From Saprospiraceae bacterium (lineage in GTDB: Bacteria; Bacteroidota; Bacteroidia; Chitinophagales; Saprospiraceae): 64,000 nt of DNA. The stretch's first letter is position 1; each line of letters begins with the position of its first letter. Of the stretch, positions 34,984 through 43,811 are shown in pieces. The translations under genes and the position numbers were made by a program. The notes under the pieces were generated by a model. The model searched no databases, was not told where the DNA came from, and was given only the letters and a program-made list of their open reading frames with translations. The stretch lies in NCBI GenBank assembly GCA_013214355.1, contig JABSSL010000019.1, forward strand, positions 53,593-117,592, written 5' to 3'.

Positions 34984-35943
34984 CTAGACGACTGTTTGCA
35001 TACGTTGAACCGCTTCCCATTCCTTTTTGAGAAAACGGGCTACTTGTTGCAGGCCTTCATAATTTGAAGAGCACTCTTGTTCGGCCTTAGTGTTGTAATT
35101 AGTGTTGGTGTTTACATCATAAAAGTAGCGATCCCCCGCCTCACTTTCCAGGAATTCCATCCCTGCAATCTCTATCTGATTCGCCTCTAAAAAGGTTTCG
35201 CATTTTTCAATTTCGGGAATCCAGAAGTCCTCCAATAGGGTAAAATTAGGGAGCGTTCTGTCAGGCCGGGTAGGATCGATCTCACAGGCATCGGCCGGGC
35301 AAAGTTCGAAGCCCCCTCCCGTATTAACCTGGACGGCGTAATAGAATTTACCTTCAATAAATTCCATTCGGATAATTCGTTGTGACTTTGGCGGGATGTA
35401 GGCTTGAATCAGAAGTAATCCGTCAACCGTAAGCTCATCCATCGATACCGATGCAAGGAATTCTTCAAAGGCTTCACTAGAGGGAAAATGCTGAACCCCT
35501 TGTCCTTTACCTCCTTGATTGGGCTTCATAATAAACCCGGCTGTCCCAAACCTCCTGCCAGCTTCTAGTGCTGCTTTTTTGCCATGCACCACCACCGTAC
35601 CTGGCGTTCGCAAACCGTGCGTTTGTAAGGATAGGTGCTGGGCAACCTTGCTTACTTCCAGTTCCAGCGCTCTCTTGCCATTTATCACTCGTCGCTCATG
35701 AGCCGAGAGCCATTCTAGGGTAGCCGCCATGAAATGTTTGGCATGTAAATGTCCACGAGTATAAGAGGAGGCACTCATCTTACTATAAAAAACACCCAAA
35801 GGAGGTACCTGATCAAGGGAAAACTGCCCCTGTGCTAAGTTCCATTCCTCATTGGGTACTCCTGCCGCTGCTAAAGCCGCTTGCAATGGCTTATACCATT
35901 CCTCATTCTCGTGAAGAACATAAACTCTAATTGCTTCGCTCAT
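34984..35943 (-). CDS. ATP-grasp domain protein, RimK-like
   Basis: The protein is 319 residues from the ATG at 35943; the longer frame from 36015 adds unlikely residues before MSEAIRVYVLHENEEW. It has an N-terminal pre-ATP-grasp fold, the lid region with NGKRALELEVSK, the nucleotide-binding loop FIMKPNQGGKGQGVQHF and the metal site near the C-terminus (GMEFLES then YFYDVNTNTNYN). ATP-grasp ligases join a carboxylate to an amine or thiol. Possible products range from glutamylated proteins to small peptides; the context gives no clue. It is cytoplasmic. Confidence 0.82.
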   Translation of the reverse strand: MSEAIRVYVLHENEEWYKPLQAALAAAGVPNEEWNLAQGQFSLDQVPPLGVFYSKMSASSYTRGHLHAKHFMAATLEWLSAHERRVINGKRALELEVSKVAQHLSLQTHGLRTPGTVVVHGKKAALEAGRRFGTAGFIMKPNQGGKGQGVQHFPSSEAFEEFLASVSMDELTVDGLLLIQAYIPPKSQRIIRMEFIEGKFYYAVQVNTGGGFELCPADACEIDPTRPDRTLPNFTLLEDFWIPEIEKCETFLEANQIEIAGMEFLESEAGDRYFYDVNTNTNYNTKAEQECSSNYEGLQQVARFLKKEWEAVQRMQTVV

Positions 35944-36486
35944 GTGTTGTATTCCTTTTAAATGCCTTCTGCGGTTCAATTCAACCACAATAGTACTAAA
36001 GTACAGATAATTCAAATGTCGCCAAATGGAACAAGGAAGAGTAAAGCACTAAAATGATATGGCTAAGACGCGACAGCCCGACTTTGGTTAAGAGAGATCA
36101 GCTGCTTTTGAGGTTTGGCAAAATGGTTTTTCAATAGATAGATAAAGGCTAAACATAGGGTGTAAATGAGAGTAGCTGGCATAGGATTTTGAGTTTTAGG
36201 GTGGAGCCCAATGGAAGGGCTCCGATCTTTACTATATAACTTATACTAAAGACAAATAAATTGTGAAAGACCCTAACTTTCTTCTCATTTTTGTCAGTCG
36301 CATGGCAAGAATTGTCAACTTCCACTAAAAGCTTCTTGATAATTTGATTTTCTTCCTTTAGTGATTTTTCGTAGTTTTGAGTTCCTGCCTTTCTATACAG
36401 CAGTTTACATTTGGACATTTCTTGATATCTTTAAATAGAGGCTGGCTACGGCTTAGCTATTATTTTCATTATAACTCATCTATAAC
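35944..36486. other. 543-base region upstream of the molybdenum hydroxylase genes
   Basis: It carries a doubtful 89-codon leftward frame (36149-36418) and a 7-base hairpin (GGAGCCC/GGGCTCC, 36203-36223). The right end must hold the promoter for the genes starting at 36487. Nothing else is evident. Confidence 0.5.
36149..36418 (-). CDS. Doubtful small ORF
   Basis: The 89-codon frame starts with ATG. Its first 35 residues are charged and helix-like (KAGTQNYEKSLKEENQIIKK), the rest is hydrophobic and of unlike character. It resembles no family known to me and has a hairpin inside its 3' half. It could be a gene remnant or chance. Confidence 0.2.
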   Translation of the reverse strand: MSKCKLLYRKAGTQNYEKSLKEENQIIKKLLVEVDNSCHATDKNEKKVRVFHNLFVFSISYIVKIGALPLGSTLKLKILCQLLSFTPYV

Positions 36487-36948
36487 ATGGCTATTTTCAA
36501 TCTTACTATTAACGGAGAAAAGCACCAGGTAGATGTTGCACCCGAAACACCCATGCTTTGGGTGTTAAGAGATCACGTTAAATTGGTCGGAACCAAATTT
36601 GGTTGCGGTATTGGACAATGTGGCGCGTGCACTATTCATCTTGACGGCGTGGCTGCTAGATCCTGTTCTATGCCTATTTCCGGTGTAGCAGACCAAAAAA
36701 TTACTACCATTGAAGGCCTTTCCAAAAAGGCAGATCATCCGCTACAAGAAGCGTGGATCGAACACGATGTACCACAATGCGGCTACTGCCAAGCTGGACA
36801 GATTATGAACGCTGCCTCCCTTCTTGAAAGCAATCCAAATCCAACCGACGCAGAAATCGATGCCGCCATGAATGGCAATATCTGCCGTTGTGGCACTTAT
36901 GTTAGAATTAAAGCGGCGATTAAGACCGCAGCAGCAAAGATGAGTTAA
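36487..36948 (+). CDS. Molybdenum hydroxylase 2Fe-2S subunit (IorA-like)
   Basis: The 153-residue protein has the plant-type ferredoxin cluster ligands Cys40, Cys45, Cys48 and Cys60 (CGIGQCGAC) and the second cluster ligands Cys98, Cys101, Cys133 and Cys135 (CGYC, CRC), as in the small subunits of xanthine dehydrogenase-family enzymes that lack a separate FAD subunit. No signal peptide is visible; it would be exported piggyback with the Tat-bearing large subunit. It lies 70 bases before the large-subunit gene. Together they oxidise an aldehyde or N-heterocycle and pass electrons to a cytochrome or the respiratory chain. Confidence 0.92.
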   Translation: MAIFNLTINGEKHQVDVAPETPMLWVLRDHVKLVGTKFGCGIGQCGACTIHLDGVAARSCSMPISGVADQKITTIEGLSKKADHPLQEAWIEHDVPQCGYCQAGQIMNAASLLESNPNPTDAEIDAAMNGNICRCGTYVRIKAAIKTAAAKMS

Positions 36949-37018
36949 TTCACCGTTTGAGGGGATCTCAAGCGGCGTGAATTGGAATCGTTGTAATCTT
37001 CATTAATTCAAGAGAATC

Positions 37019-39208
37019 ATGACTTTAATTAGAACTACATATAATAGGAGGTCCTTCCTAAAGGCTTCGACTGCTGCCGGCGGCGGTATGGTCCTAGGCT
37101 TTAGCTGGCTCGCCTCCTGTACCCCTACTGAGGCTGAGATCAAAAGCATGCCAGAGGCGTGGTTTGACATCAATGCCTTTCTTAAGATAGGTGATAATGG
37201 TATTGTGACCATTATGTCTCCCAATCCAGAGATCGGACAGAATGTAAAAACTTCTATGCCGATGATTATTGCAGAGGAACTAGACGTGAGCTGGGACGAT
37301 GTGATCGTGGAGCAAGCTCCCCTGGATACGCAAAAATATAAGCGTCAATTGGCTGGTGGTAGTCAGTCGATCCGGCAAGGATGGCAAAGCCTAAGAATGG
37401 CAGGTGCTACAGCCAGAAGAATGTTATTAGAAGCGGCTGCTAAGCAGTGGGAAGTGAGTGTTGATGAGTTAACCACTTCCGAAGGTGTGATCAAACACGA
37501 AGCCTCTGGACAGTCCATCGGCTACGGAGAGGTCGCTTCGGCTGCTGCCGGATTAGAGGTTCCAGAGGAAGTGCCATTGAAGGATCCAAAAGACTTTAAG
37601 ATCATTGGAACCGATCGCAAAAACGTTGATGGCCCAAAAATAGTAACAGGAGAACCCCTATTCGGCATTGATGTGCAGGAAGAGGGTATGCTGATTGCTA
37701 TGATCGAGCATCCGCCAGCATTCGGCATGAAAATGAAGTCTTTAGATGCTAGTGCAGCTAAAGGTATGCCTGGAATCAAAGACGTGATCACCGTTAATAC
37801 TGCCGTCGAAGACCGCCAGTGGTCTGACACGAATGCCTTTACTGAGTTGGTAGCGGTCGTAGGTAACACAACTTGGGAGGTAATGCAGGCGAAGAAAGCC
37901 TTGAAAATAGAATGGGAAACCGATACGGCAGCAGAAAGCACTGATGGGCACGACAAAGAGTTGGATCGTCTTTTGGGACAGGCCACCAAGAAGGCAGCCA
38001 GAAAAGATGGTAATCCGGATGCAGCCTTCAAAAATGCAGCACAAGTAATCGAGCGTACCTATGCTGCTCCCTTCTTGGCTCATAATACGATGGAGCCCAT
38101 GAACTTCTTTGCCAATGTCAAAGAAGATAGCGCGGAATTGTTGGGTCCGATTCAAACACCTGAATTCTTGAGCAAGTCAGTGTCCAGTATTTTGGGTATC
38201 GACGAAGAGAAAATCGCCATTGGTATGACTCGTATGGGGGGGGGATTTGGTCGTCGTTTGTATGGCCACTTTGGAGTGGAAGCTGCTGTGATTTCGCAGA
38301 AAGTGAAAGCACCGGTGAAGCTGGTTTACACCCGCGAGGATGATATGACACAAGGGACTTACCGGCCTGACTATAAGGTGACCTACCGAGCCGCCTTGGA
38401 TGCTGATAACAATTTGATAGGCTTCCACATCCGTGGAGCCGGCACGAATGGTAGTCCCGTTTTTGCCAACCGTTATCCAGCTGGAGCCGTAGAAAACTAT
38501 CTGGTAGAGAACCATAATAAGGAATCTAATATTTCTACTGGTGCTTGGAGAGCTCCGCGTTCTAACTTCATCGCTTTTGCGGAACAATCCTTCCTAGATG
38601 AAGTGGCTGAAGCAGCTGGCAAAGATCCGATCGAATTCCGCTTGGAACTGTTCGATAAGGCTGCGGACAAACCTGTTGGTGAACGCAACGACTATGATGC
38701 GGCTCGTTACGCGGGAGTATTGAAGTTGGTGAAGGAGAAATCAGGTTGGGGCAAAGAAACGTCAGGTGTTTTCCGTGGTGTATCTGCCTACTTCTGCCAC
38801 AACTCCTACGTGGCCCAGGTGGTTGACGTTGTGATGGAGAACAACGCACCTAAGGTCCAAAAGGTATGGTGTGCCGTAGACTGCGGTATTGTGGTAAATC
38901 CAATGGCTGCCTTGAACCAAATTGAAGGGGGGATCGTGGATGGTATTGGACATGCCATGTATAGTGCGCTATCTTTCAAAGATGGTCAGCCTGAGCAGAA
39001 CAATTTCCATACCTACCGATTGATCCGTCATCCGGAGGCACCTTTGTCCATTGAGACGCACTTCGTGGACAACGGTATTGATCCAACAGGTTTGGGTGAG
39101 CCTTCTCTACCTCCGATCGCTGCGGCCTTGGCCAATGCCATCTCCAAAGCAACAGGAGAAAGGTTGTATCAACAGCCGTTTATTACCGATAAAGCTATGC
39201 TGGGTTAA
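37019..39208 (+). CDS. Molybdopterin-binding subunit, xanthine dehydrogenase family (IorB-like)
   Basis: The 729-residue large subunit opens with a Tat signal (NRRSFLKASTAAGGG) and a possible lipobox (WLASC). The aldehyde oxidase/xanthine dehydrogenase fold follows: GGGFGRRL contacts the molybdopterin cofactor, and GLGEPSLPP near the C-terminus holds the active-site Glu694. The plan matches isoquinoline 1-oxidoreductase-type periplasmic enzymes. Partner is the 2Fe-2S subunit upstream. No MCD/CoxF-type chaperone or cytochrome gene is next to it. A strong hairpin terminator follows 27 bases after the stop. Confidence 0.92.
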   Translation: MTLIRTTYNRRSFLKASTAAGGGMVLGFSWLASCTPTEAEIKSMPEAWFDINAFLKIGDNGIVTIMSPNPEIGQNVKTSMPMIIAEELDVSWDDVIVEQAPLDTQKYKRQLAGGSQSIRQGWQSLRMAGATARRMLLEAAAKQWEVSVDELTTSEGVIKHEASGQSIGYGEVASAAAGLEVPEEVPLKDPKDFKIIGTDRKNVDGPKIVTGEPLFGIDVQEEGMLIAMIEHPPAFGMKMKSLDASAAKGMPGIKDVITVNTAVEDRQWSDTNAFTELVAVVGNTTWEVMQAKKALKIEWETDTAAESTDGHDKELDRLLGQATKKAARKDGNPDAAFKNAAQVIERTYAAPFLAHNTMEPMNFFANVKEDSAELLGPIQTPEFLSKSVSSILGIDEEKIAIGMTRMGGGFGRRLYGHFGVEAAVISQKVKAPVKLVYTREDDMTQGTYRPDYKVTYRAALDADNNLIGFHIRGAGTNGSPVFANRYPAGAVENYLVENHNKESNISTGAWRAPRSNFIAFAEQSFLDEVAEAAGKDPIEFRLELFDKAADKPVGERNDYDAARYAGVLKLVKEKSGWGKETSGVFRGVSAYFCHNSYVAQVVDVVMENNAPKVQKVWCAVDCGIVVNPMAALNQIEGGIVDGIGHAMYSALSFKDGQPEQNNFHTYRLIRHPEAPLSIETHFVDNGIDPTGLGEPSLPPIAAALANAISKATGERLYQQPFITDKAMLG

Positions 39209-39234
39209 ACCGGCCTTAGTTCAAAGAAATGAGT

Positions 39235-39278
39235 CGCCCCGATCTTCTAACTATGAAGGTCGGGGCGCTTAGTTTTAT
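39235..39278 (+). terminator. Terminator after the molybdenum hydroxylase genes
   Basis: Stem CGCCCCGATCTT (39235-39246) pairs with AAGGTCGGGGCG (39256-39267), 12 pairs including one G-T, 9-base loop. It is followed by CTTAGTTTTAT. It also sits in the convergent gap to the DUF2147 gene and may serve both strands. Confidence 0.75.
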
Positions 39279-39308
39279 TAGGGGTGAAAGCCAGTAGTTC
39301 TTTGCCAG

Positions 39309-39659
39309 CTATCCTTTAGCCCATTTGATTGTTCTGCTTATTAAACCAGCTTTTACCGTAATGAGCAATTGATTATCCTTTTCTGCCAAGACCGCATCCA
39401 TCCATTTTTTCTTTTTGGCAGCAAATAATTTTCCTCTCCATTGGCCATCCACCAACTGGACATCTTTGATTAACTGTGCCCCAATTTTGGCTTTGGCATT
39501 GTCAGAAGAAACGATTTTACCCTGATAGATGCCATCTACTGCTGCGATTTCTAATTTGGTATTCTCCTTGCCTGTATTCCAAATGCCGTCAATTGATGAT
39601 TGGGCATTCAAGGCGATGGCAGAAAAAAGGACACAAATAAGGACTGATAATTTTTTCAT
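39309..39659 (-). CDS. DUF2147-like secreted protein
   Basis: The 116-residue protein has a signal peptide (KKLSVLICVLFSAIALNAQ). The mature part resembles DUF2147: DGIWNTGKENTKLEI, then YQGKIVSS, KDVQLVDGQWRGKLF, and a closing RTIKWAK. The core Asp/Pro 'DPEDGKTY'-like loop is replaced by AAKKKKWMDAVL. DUF2147 proteins are small calycin-like secreted proteins without a known reaction. It lies downstream of the dehalogenase-like gene on the same strand with a 117-base gap. Confidence 0.65.
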   Translation of the reverse strand: MKKLSVLICVLFSAIALNAQSSIDGIWNTGKENTKLEIAAVDGIYQGKIVSSDNAKAKIGAQLIKDVQLVDGQWRGKLFAAKKKKWMDAVLAEKDNQLLITVKAGLISRTIKWAKG

Positions 39660-39776
39660 GGTTAAATATTTCTTGGTTTATGATTAGCGCAAATGTGGTT
39701 TGCCCTCTTTGTTTTAAGTTCCAAAGCGCGGAAGGGCCCATAAGTTAGACCCTCACAGCTGGAAATGATAAATTGA

Positions 39777-41621
39777 TTAATCCACAATTTTTTGATAAGC
39801 ATTGTCGAAATCATCGGTTATGACAAAAGCTTGTCCTTCGGTAACTAACAGGAAATCCGCTTGCAAGACTTCTACTAGAAATGACCACCCAGAGGGTAGG
39901 TTAAGCCGAGAGCCCAAAGTGGCTAGATCATCAATAGTCTGATCTTGATCAATAAGCCTGCTGTAGGATTGCATGATGTATTCTTCACCCTGGGGATTGA
40001 TCAGTTTGTACACCTCATTTCCGGCAAGGTAAGTATAAGTAGTCGTACGAAGCACCTCACTTTCTGTATACAAATCACCTTCACTAAATGCGCTTTGAAT
40101 CTGGGCCTGGAGACTCATTTCAATGTTACCAAACAAGGCTATTTTGTCGTAATTATTCGTTTGACCATTAGCATTGGCCTCCACACTGTTTAGCACCCAA
40201 TGTCTAGGGCCATTTAGGCGAACATCTACCATACCGAATTGATCCTTCAATTCCGCCGCATTCAGTTCAAACCAATCCGCATCTGGACAATCATTGTGCC
40301 CCACCGAGGCATATACTTCCGTCACAAAATCATCGCCACATTCAAAAACCGGAAGTACTTCACAATATTGAAAGTCCCTGAAGTTTGCCGGTGGGATGAG
40401 CATTTGGGTTCTACCCTGGTTGGGAATCGGGCTGTTAAAGTTTTCGCAATCATTTGTTGAGACATTAGCCCAGTCGAAAGCATAGAATTCTACCAGTCGA
40501 TTGGCTATTTCAACCCCTTGGTCACTTTGTAGGAAATGGCCTGCTTGGGAAATTCTTGTGTGCGGTTTTCCAGCGGCTCCTGGTACATTGTCAATAAAAG
40601 TCTGTTGTGCCTCACAAGTACCTAGGTTGCCATTGTCATTGTCTCCCCAAATCGTCAAAAAGGGTTTAGTGTAAGAAGTGAGTCCAGCCCAAGCTTCTGC
40701 ATTTACCCCTCCTACTTCGTTGACCAGCGCCGGAAACACCCTTGTCCCAGCCATATATTCTCTACTCGGAAAAGGAGCATCATAGGCATCCTCAACCTCC
40801 TGGGACAGATCAAACCAGGTTAAAGCTTCTACCACTTCTGAGGCCTTGTAGGAAGCACCCTTCATGGAATAAACTGCCCAAGCTTCAAAATCAAACGAAC
40901 TATTTTCGTCAATTAAGTCGCAGCCATCATAAAAGGGTGTCTGCTGAGGTGGGAATGCGGCAAAAGGAGATGGTAGATCTTCAATTTCGTTAGGATTTGC
41001 GATGGGAGGTAAAGGCTGCATTCCTTGAGGAATTACAGGGAGTGAGCCATTTCCTACGCTAATGCTGGCAAACCAGCCTGGGTTGAGCCCTGCCCCTCTA
41101 AGGCCAATTAAACTTCCCCAGTCTTGCACAAACAAATTAATATCACTTAGTCCAAGTTGTAGAATGAACCGTTCGAGTCGGTCGCCATGCCCGAGATAAC
41201 TATAGTCAGCGATATCAATGGGCTTATCAGAACGTCCCATGCCTAAGTGGTCCATAGCAATGACCCTATATCCTGCATCTGCCAATACGGGGATCATACT
41301 TCGATACAAATAAGACCAACTGGGTTGACCATGAAGCAGTAATACAACTTCACCATCGGCTGGACCAGACTCAGCATACGCTTGTCGCAGTCCATCAATC
41401 TCAAGATATTGGTAGGTGTAGGGCCAATCGGGTAGGTTTTGAAAAGCATCCTCTGGCGTTCTGACAAATTGAATTCCATCGGCAGTCATCAGCGTATCAA
41501 TCAGATTTTCTTCTGGAGGTTGATCATCTATTACCATATCATCCTCCTTGTTACAAGCTGATAAAAGAACTACTGCAAAAAATAGTGTTGTTAAAAGAAA
41601 TCGATAATTCATTTGGTTCAT
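39777..41621 (-). CDS. Haloalkane-dehalogenase-like lipoprotein with extra C-terminal domain
   Basis: The protein is 614 residues from the ATG at 41621 (the ATG at 41612 is also possible). A lipobox Cys23 is followed by an Asp/Glu-rich linker. The alpha/beta-hydrolase core at about 65-395 has HGQPSWS (97-103), the nucleophile VQDWGS (Asp167, with the halide-binding Trp next to it) and AGHFLQSDQG with the catalytic His, all hallmarks of haloalkane dehalogenases. A further region of about 210 residues (starting near NCENFNSPIPNQ... and ending QKIVD) is not part of the enzyme family. Activity on halogenated alkanes is possible, epoxide or other esters too. Confidence 0.82.
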   Translation of the reverse strand: MNQMNYRFLLTTLFFAVVLLSACNKEDDMVIDDQPPEENLIDTLMTADGIQFVRTPEDAFQNLPDWPYTYQYLEIDGLRQAYAESGPADGEVVLLLHGQPSWSYLYRSMIPVLADAGYRVIAMDHLGMGRSDKPIDIADYSYLGHGDRLERFILQLGLSDINLFVQDWGSLIGLRGAGLNPGWFASISVGNGSLPVIPQGMQPLPPIANPNEIEDLPSPFAAFPPQQTPFYDGCDLIDENSSFDFEAWAVYSMKGASYKASEVVEALTWFDLSQEVEDAYDAPFPSREYMAGTRVFPALVNEVGGVNAEAWAGLTSYTKPFLTIWGDNDNGNLGTCEAQQTFIDNVPGAAGKPHTRISQAGHFLQSDQGVEIANRLVEFYAFDWANVSTNDCENFNSPIPNQGRTQMLIPPANFRDFQYCEVLPVFECGDDFVTEVYASVGHNDCPDADWFELNAAELKDQFGMVDVRLNGPRHWVLNSVEANANGQTNNYDKIALFGNIEMSLQAQIQSAFSEGDLYTESEVLRTTTYTYLAGNEVYKLINPQGEEYIMQSYSRLIDQDQTIDDLATLGSRLNLPSGWSFLVEVLQADFLLVTEGQAFVITDDFDNAYQKIVD

Positions 41622-41780
41622 TTTTATTGGTTTAAAATCCAATACAAATGAACTATGACTTTCGGTGAAATAATGGGAAAACTAAAGTGGAGTGACCAAA
41701 ATGCAAGGTGTGTTGAACATCTAAAGCCTCTAAGGTAGCAGGGCAACGATACAGGCAAAGGTTTCTTCCATTAAGTGGCC

Positions 41781-42365
41781 TTACTCTTGGTACAAGCCTT
41801 TCCGTATACTTTCATTGATCGTTTCTTCCACCATCAACCAGAGATCAGGAGCATAGTCTCTCACAAAGGCCTTCTTCTCCCATACCTTACTTGCCGCAAT
41901 ACCATCTGGGTTTTCATTTTCATCCGAGACTTGCAGATGATTCAGCAAGGGTTGGATGGCATCTATCACCTTGGCAAATTTTGCTTCCTCGGTCTCCTGG
42001 ACCTCAAACTCCATAAACAAATCCAAGAGTTCAGATTGCTGATTGGCAGGTAGACTGCCTATCAAGCGCTTAAATGCCGTAAGTTCCTTTTGTTGAATTT
42101 CTTTCTGGTCAGATTGCTCATATAACCAGGAATCTCCATCGTAGATCTCGCCCAAATCATGCACCAAAAGCATCTTGATGACTTTCAACTGATCTATTGG
42201 GGTCTTGCTGTACGGCGCTAAAACTGGAACCATCATGGCAAGGTGCCACGAGTGTTCAGCACTGTTTTCTGGCCGCTTATTGTCGAGTGTCAGATTTCGG
42301 CGTTTAACCGTCTTAAGTTTTTCTAGCTCATTGATAAACTGGATCTGTCCTTGGAGAATATTCAA
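41781..42365 (-). CDS. HD-domain phosphohydrolase (YfbR-like)
   Basis: The 194-residue protein has the HD metal motif: ENSAEHSWH (His38), VHDLGE (His69, Asp70, Glu73) and a later Asp in AKVIDAIQP. The spacing resembles 5'-nucleotidase YfbR/HD_3 proteins that dephosphorylate deoxynucleotides. The start is TTG at 42365: upstream the frame has no ATG before the stop at 42401, and the next Met (residue 44) would remove the first histidine. It is 52 bases downstream of the aminotransferase-fold gene on the same strand and may be co-transcribed. Confidence 0.8.
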   Translation of the reverse strand: MNILQGQIQFINELEKLKTVKRRNLTLDNKRPENSAEHSWHLAMMVPVLAPYSKTPIDQLKVIKMLLVHDLGEIYDGDSWLYEQSDQKEIQQKELTAFKRLIGSLPANQQSELLDLFMEFEVQETEEAKFAKVIDAIQPLLNHLQVSDENENPDGIAASKVWEKKAFVRDYAPDLWLMVEETINESIRKGLYQE

Positions 42366-42417
42366 AATGTGAGATGATTCGTTTTTGATATCTGTGTCTT
42401 AATGCTCAATGAGTCTT

Positions 42418-43695
42418 TTACTTTCCAGCAATAGTTTTTAAGGCATCTACTAGATAATCCACATCGGCTTTTGTGATAAAAATGGCTAGCGAGATCCTAA
42501 GGCCATTGATATCGTGAGAACTCATCGGGCGGCAATCAATTTGATAATCACTACTCAATCTTCTTCTGACCGAACCAGAAGAATGTCCCACAACCTCAAC
42601 GGTCTGAATCCCAGCCGAAAGATCATCAGACTCCGGTGTCTTGAACACAAAACGCTGATCATCAGCTAGGCTATTCCGGAAGTACTTTTTGAGTTCATAC
42701 ACTCGATTTTGAATGCGATCCTCCCCTATCTGGGCTCGATAATCTAAGGCAGCACCCAGGCCTAAGAGTTCCGGTAGGTTACGCGTATTGTAGTTCTCCA
42801 GTCTTCTGATGCTTTCATCCTCGTACCCTCGACAGACAATCAATGGTTTCAACTTCGACTGTGCCTCTTTTCTAGCATAAAATATACCTACGCCTTTGGG
42901 CGAAAACAACCATTTGTGACTACTTGAGGTATAGTAGTCGCACCCCAAATCATCTAAGTCGATCTTGAACATTCCCATCGATTGGGCACCGTCCACGGCC
43001 ACCATGATGTCTTTTTCATGGGCCATCTCGGATATTTCCTTCACCGGCAAGATCATGCCATTGGTATTGGTGAGATGCACTATGGAAATCATTCGAGTAC
43101 GGGAAGTGATGGCCTTTCGAAACCGATCCACTACTTCTTCTTTATCATTCGGAATTAGGGGAAGGTCAACTGTTTTCAGAATAACTCCCTTTGTTTCCTG
43201 CCAATACTTCCAGGGGATACGGGCACTGGTGTGCTCATGATTACTCAATAGCACCTCATCTCCCTCTTGAAGCTCCATACTGGAGGCGATCAAGTTCATT
43301 CCTTCAGTGGTATTATGAATTAAAGCAATGGTTTCTTCAGAAACCCCGAGCATTTCTGCCGCCTTTTTTCGGATTTGTTCCTTGTTGCTATCCCAGCCTC
43401 CCCACATGTACTTTGAGGGAAAAGAGTCTAGTGTACTGCGAAATCTATTTGTTGCATTCACGACGTAATCCGGGCAGGTGCCCAAGGAACCATTATTGAA
43501 GTACCGCAACCCTTTTGCCAAGGCAAAATTGCGTTTGACCTTTTTCCAATATTTTTCATCTGCAGTAGCTGACCCTAAGATGCTGAAAAGTGAATCGGTT
43601 TCGTCCTCTAGCGCTTTCAAATCCACTGGGGAAAGCACGGCTGCCCCGGCAAGCCCTAGCACGGAATTCTTGAGCCAAGTCCTTCGTTTGATCAT
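42418..43695 (-). CDS. Class V aminotransferase-fold PLP enzyme, Tat-exported
   Basis: The 425-residue protein begins with a Tat-like signal (KRRTWLKNSVLGLAGAA). The fold-type I domain includes the PLP-phosphate region HNTTEGMNL (127-135), Asp235 in VDGAQS and the Schiff-base Lys261 (SSSHKWLF). It resembles isopenicillin N epimerase-like proteins of the class V group (cysteine desulfurase relatives). There is no catalytic Cys-containing loop typical of desulfurases. A periplasmic PLP enzyme is unusual but seen in this subgroup. The substrate is unknown. Confidence 0.85.
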   Translation of the reverse strand: MIKRRTWLKNSVLGLAGAAVLSPVDLKALEDETDSLFSILGSATADEKYWKKVKRNFALAKGLRYFNNGSLGTCPDYVVNATNRFRSTLDSFPSKYMWGGWDSNKEQIRKKAAEMLGVSEETIALIHNTTEGMNLIASSMELQEGDEVLLSNHEHTSARIPWKYWQETKGVILKTVDLPLIPNDKEEVVDRFRKAITSRTRMISIVHLTNTNGMILPVKEISEMAHEKDIMVAVDGAQSMGMFKIDLDDLGCDYYTSSSHKWLFSPKGVGIFYARKEAQSKLKPLIVCRGYEDESIRRLENYNTRNLPELLGLGAALDYRAQIGEDRIQNRVYELKKYFRNSLADDQRFVFKTPESDDLSAGIQTVEVVGHSSGSVRRRLSSDYQIDCRPMSSHDINGLRISLAIFITKADVDYLVDALKTIAGK

Positions 43696-43811
43696 GTTCC
43701 TATGTTTATGGAATGGATGGATCTAATTGATACAAGTTATGCCCTGATCTAAAGCGCTTAGCAACGACCACGCCTTCCTTTTAAGCCCTCATTCCTGGCA
43801 ACTAGATTTCA

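Noticed and set aside
36203..36223. Hairpin GGAGCCC/GGGCTCC as a terminator
   Set aside because: It lies inside a doubtful small ORF and no supported gene ends just before it; only a mild GATCTTT follows.
37522..38031. A 169-codon leftward frame
   Set aside because: It is antisense to the molybdopterin subunit gene, is Ser/Ala/Pro-rich from reverse reading of a coding strand, and resembles no family.
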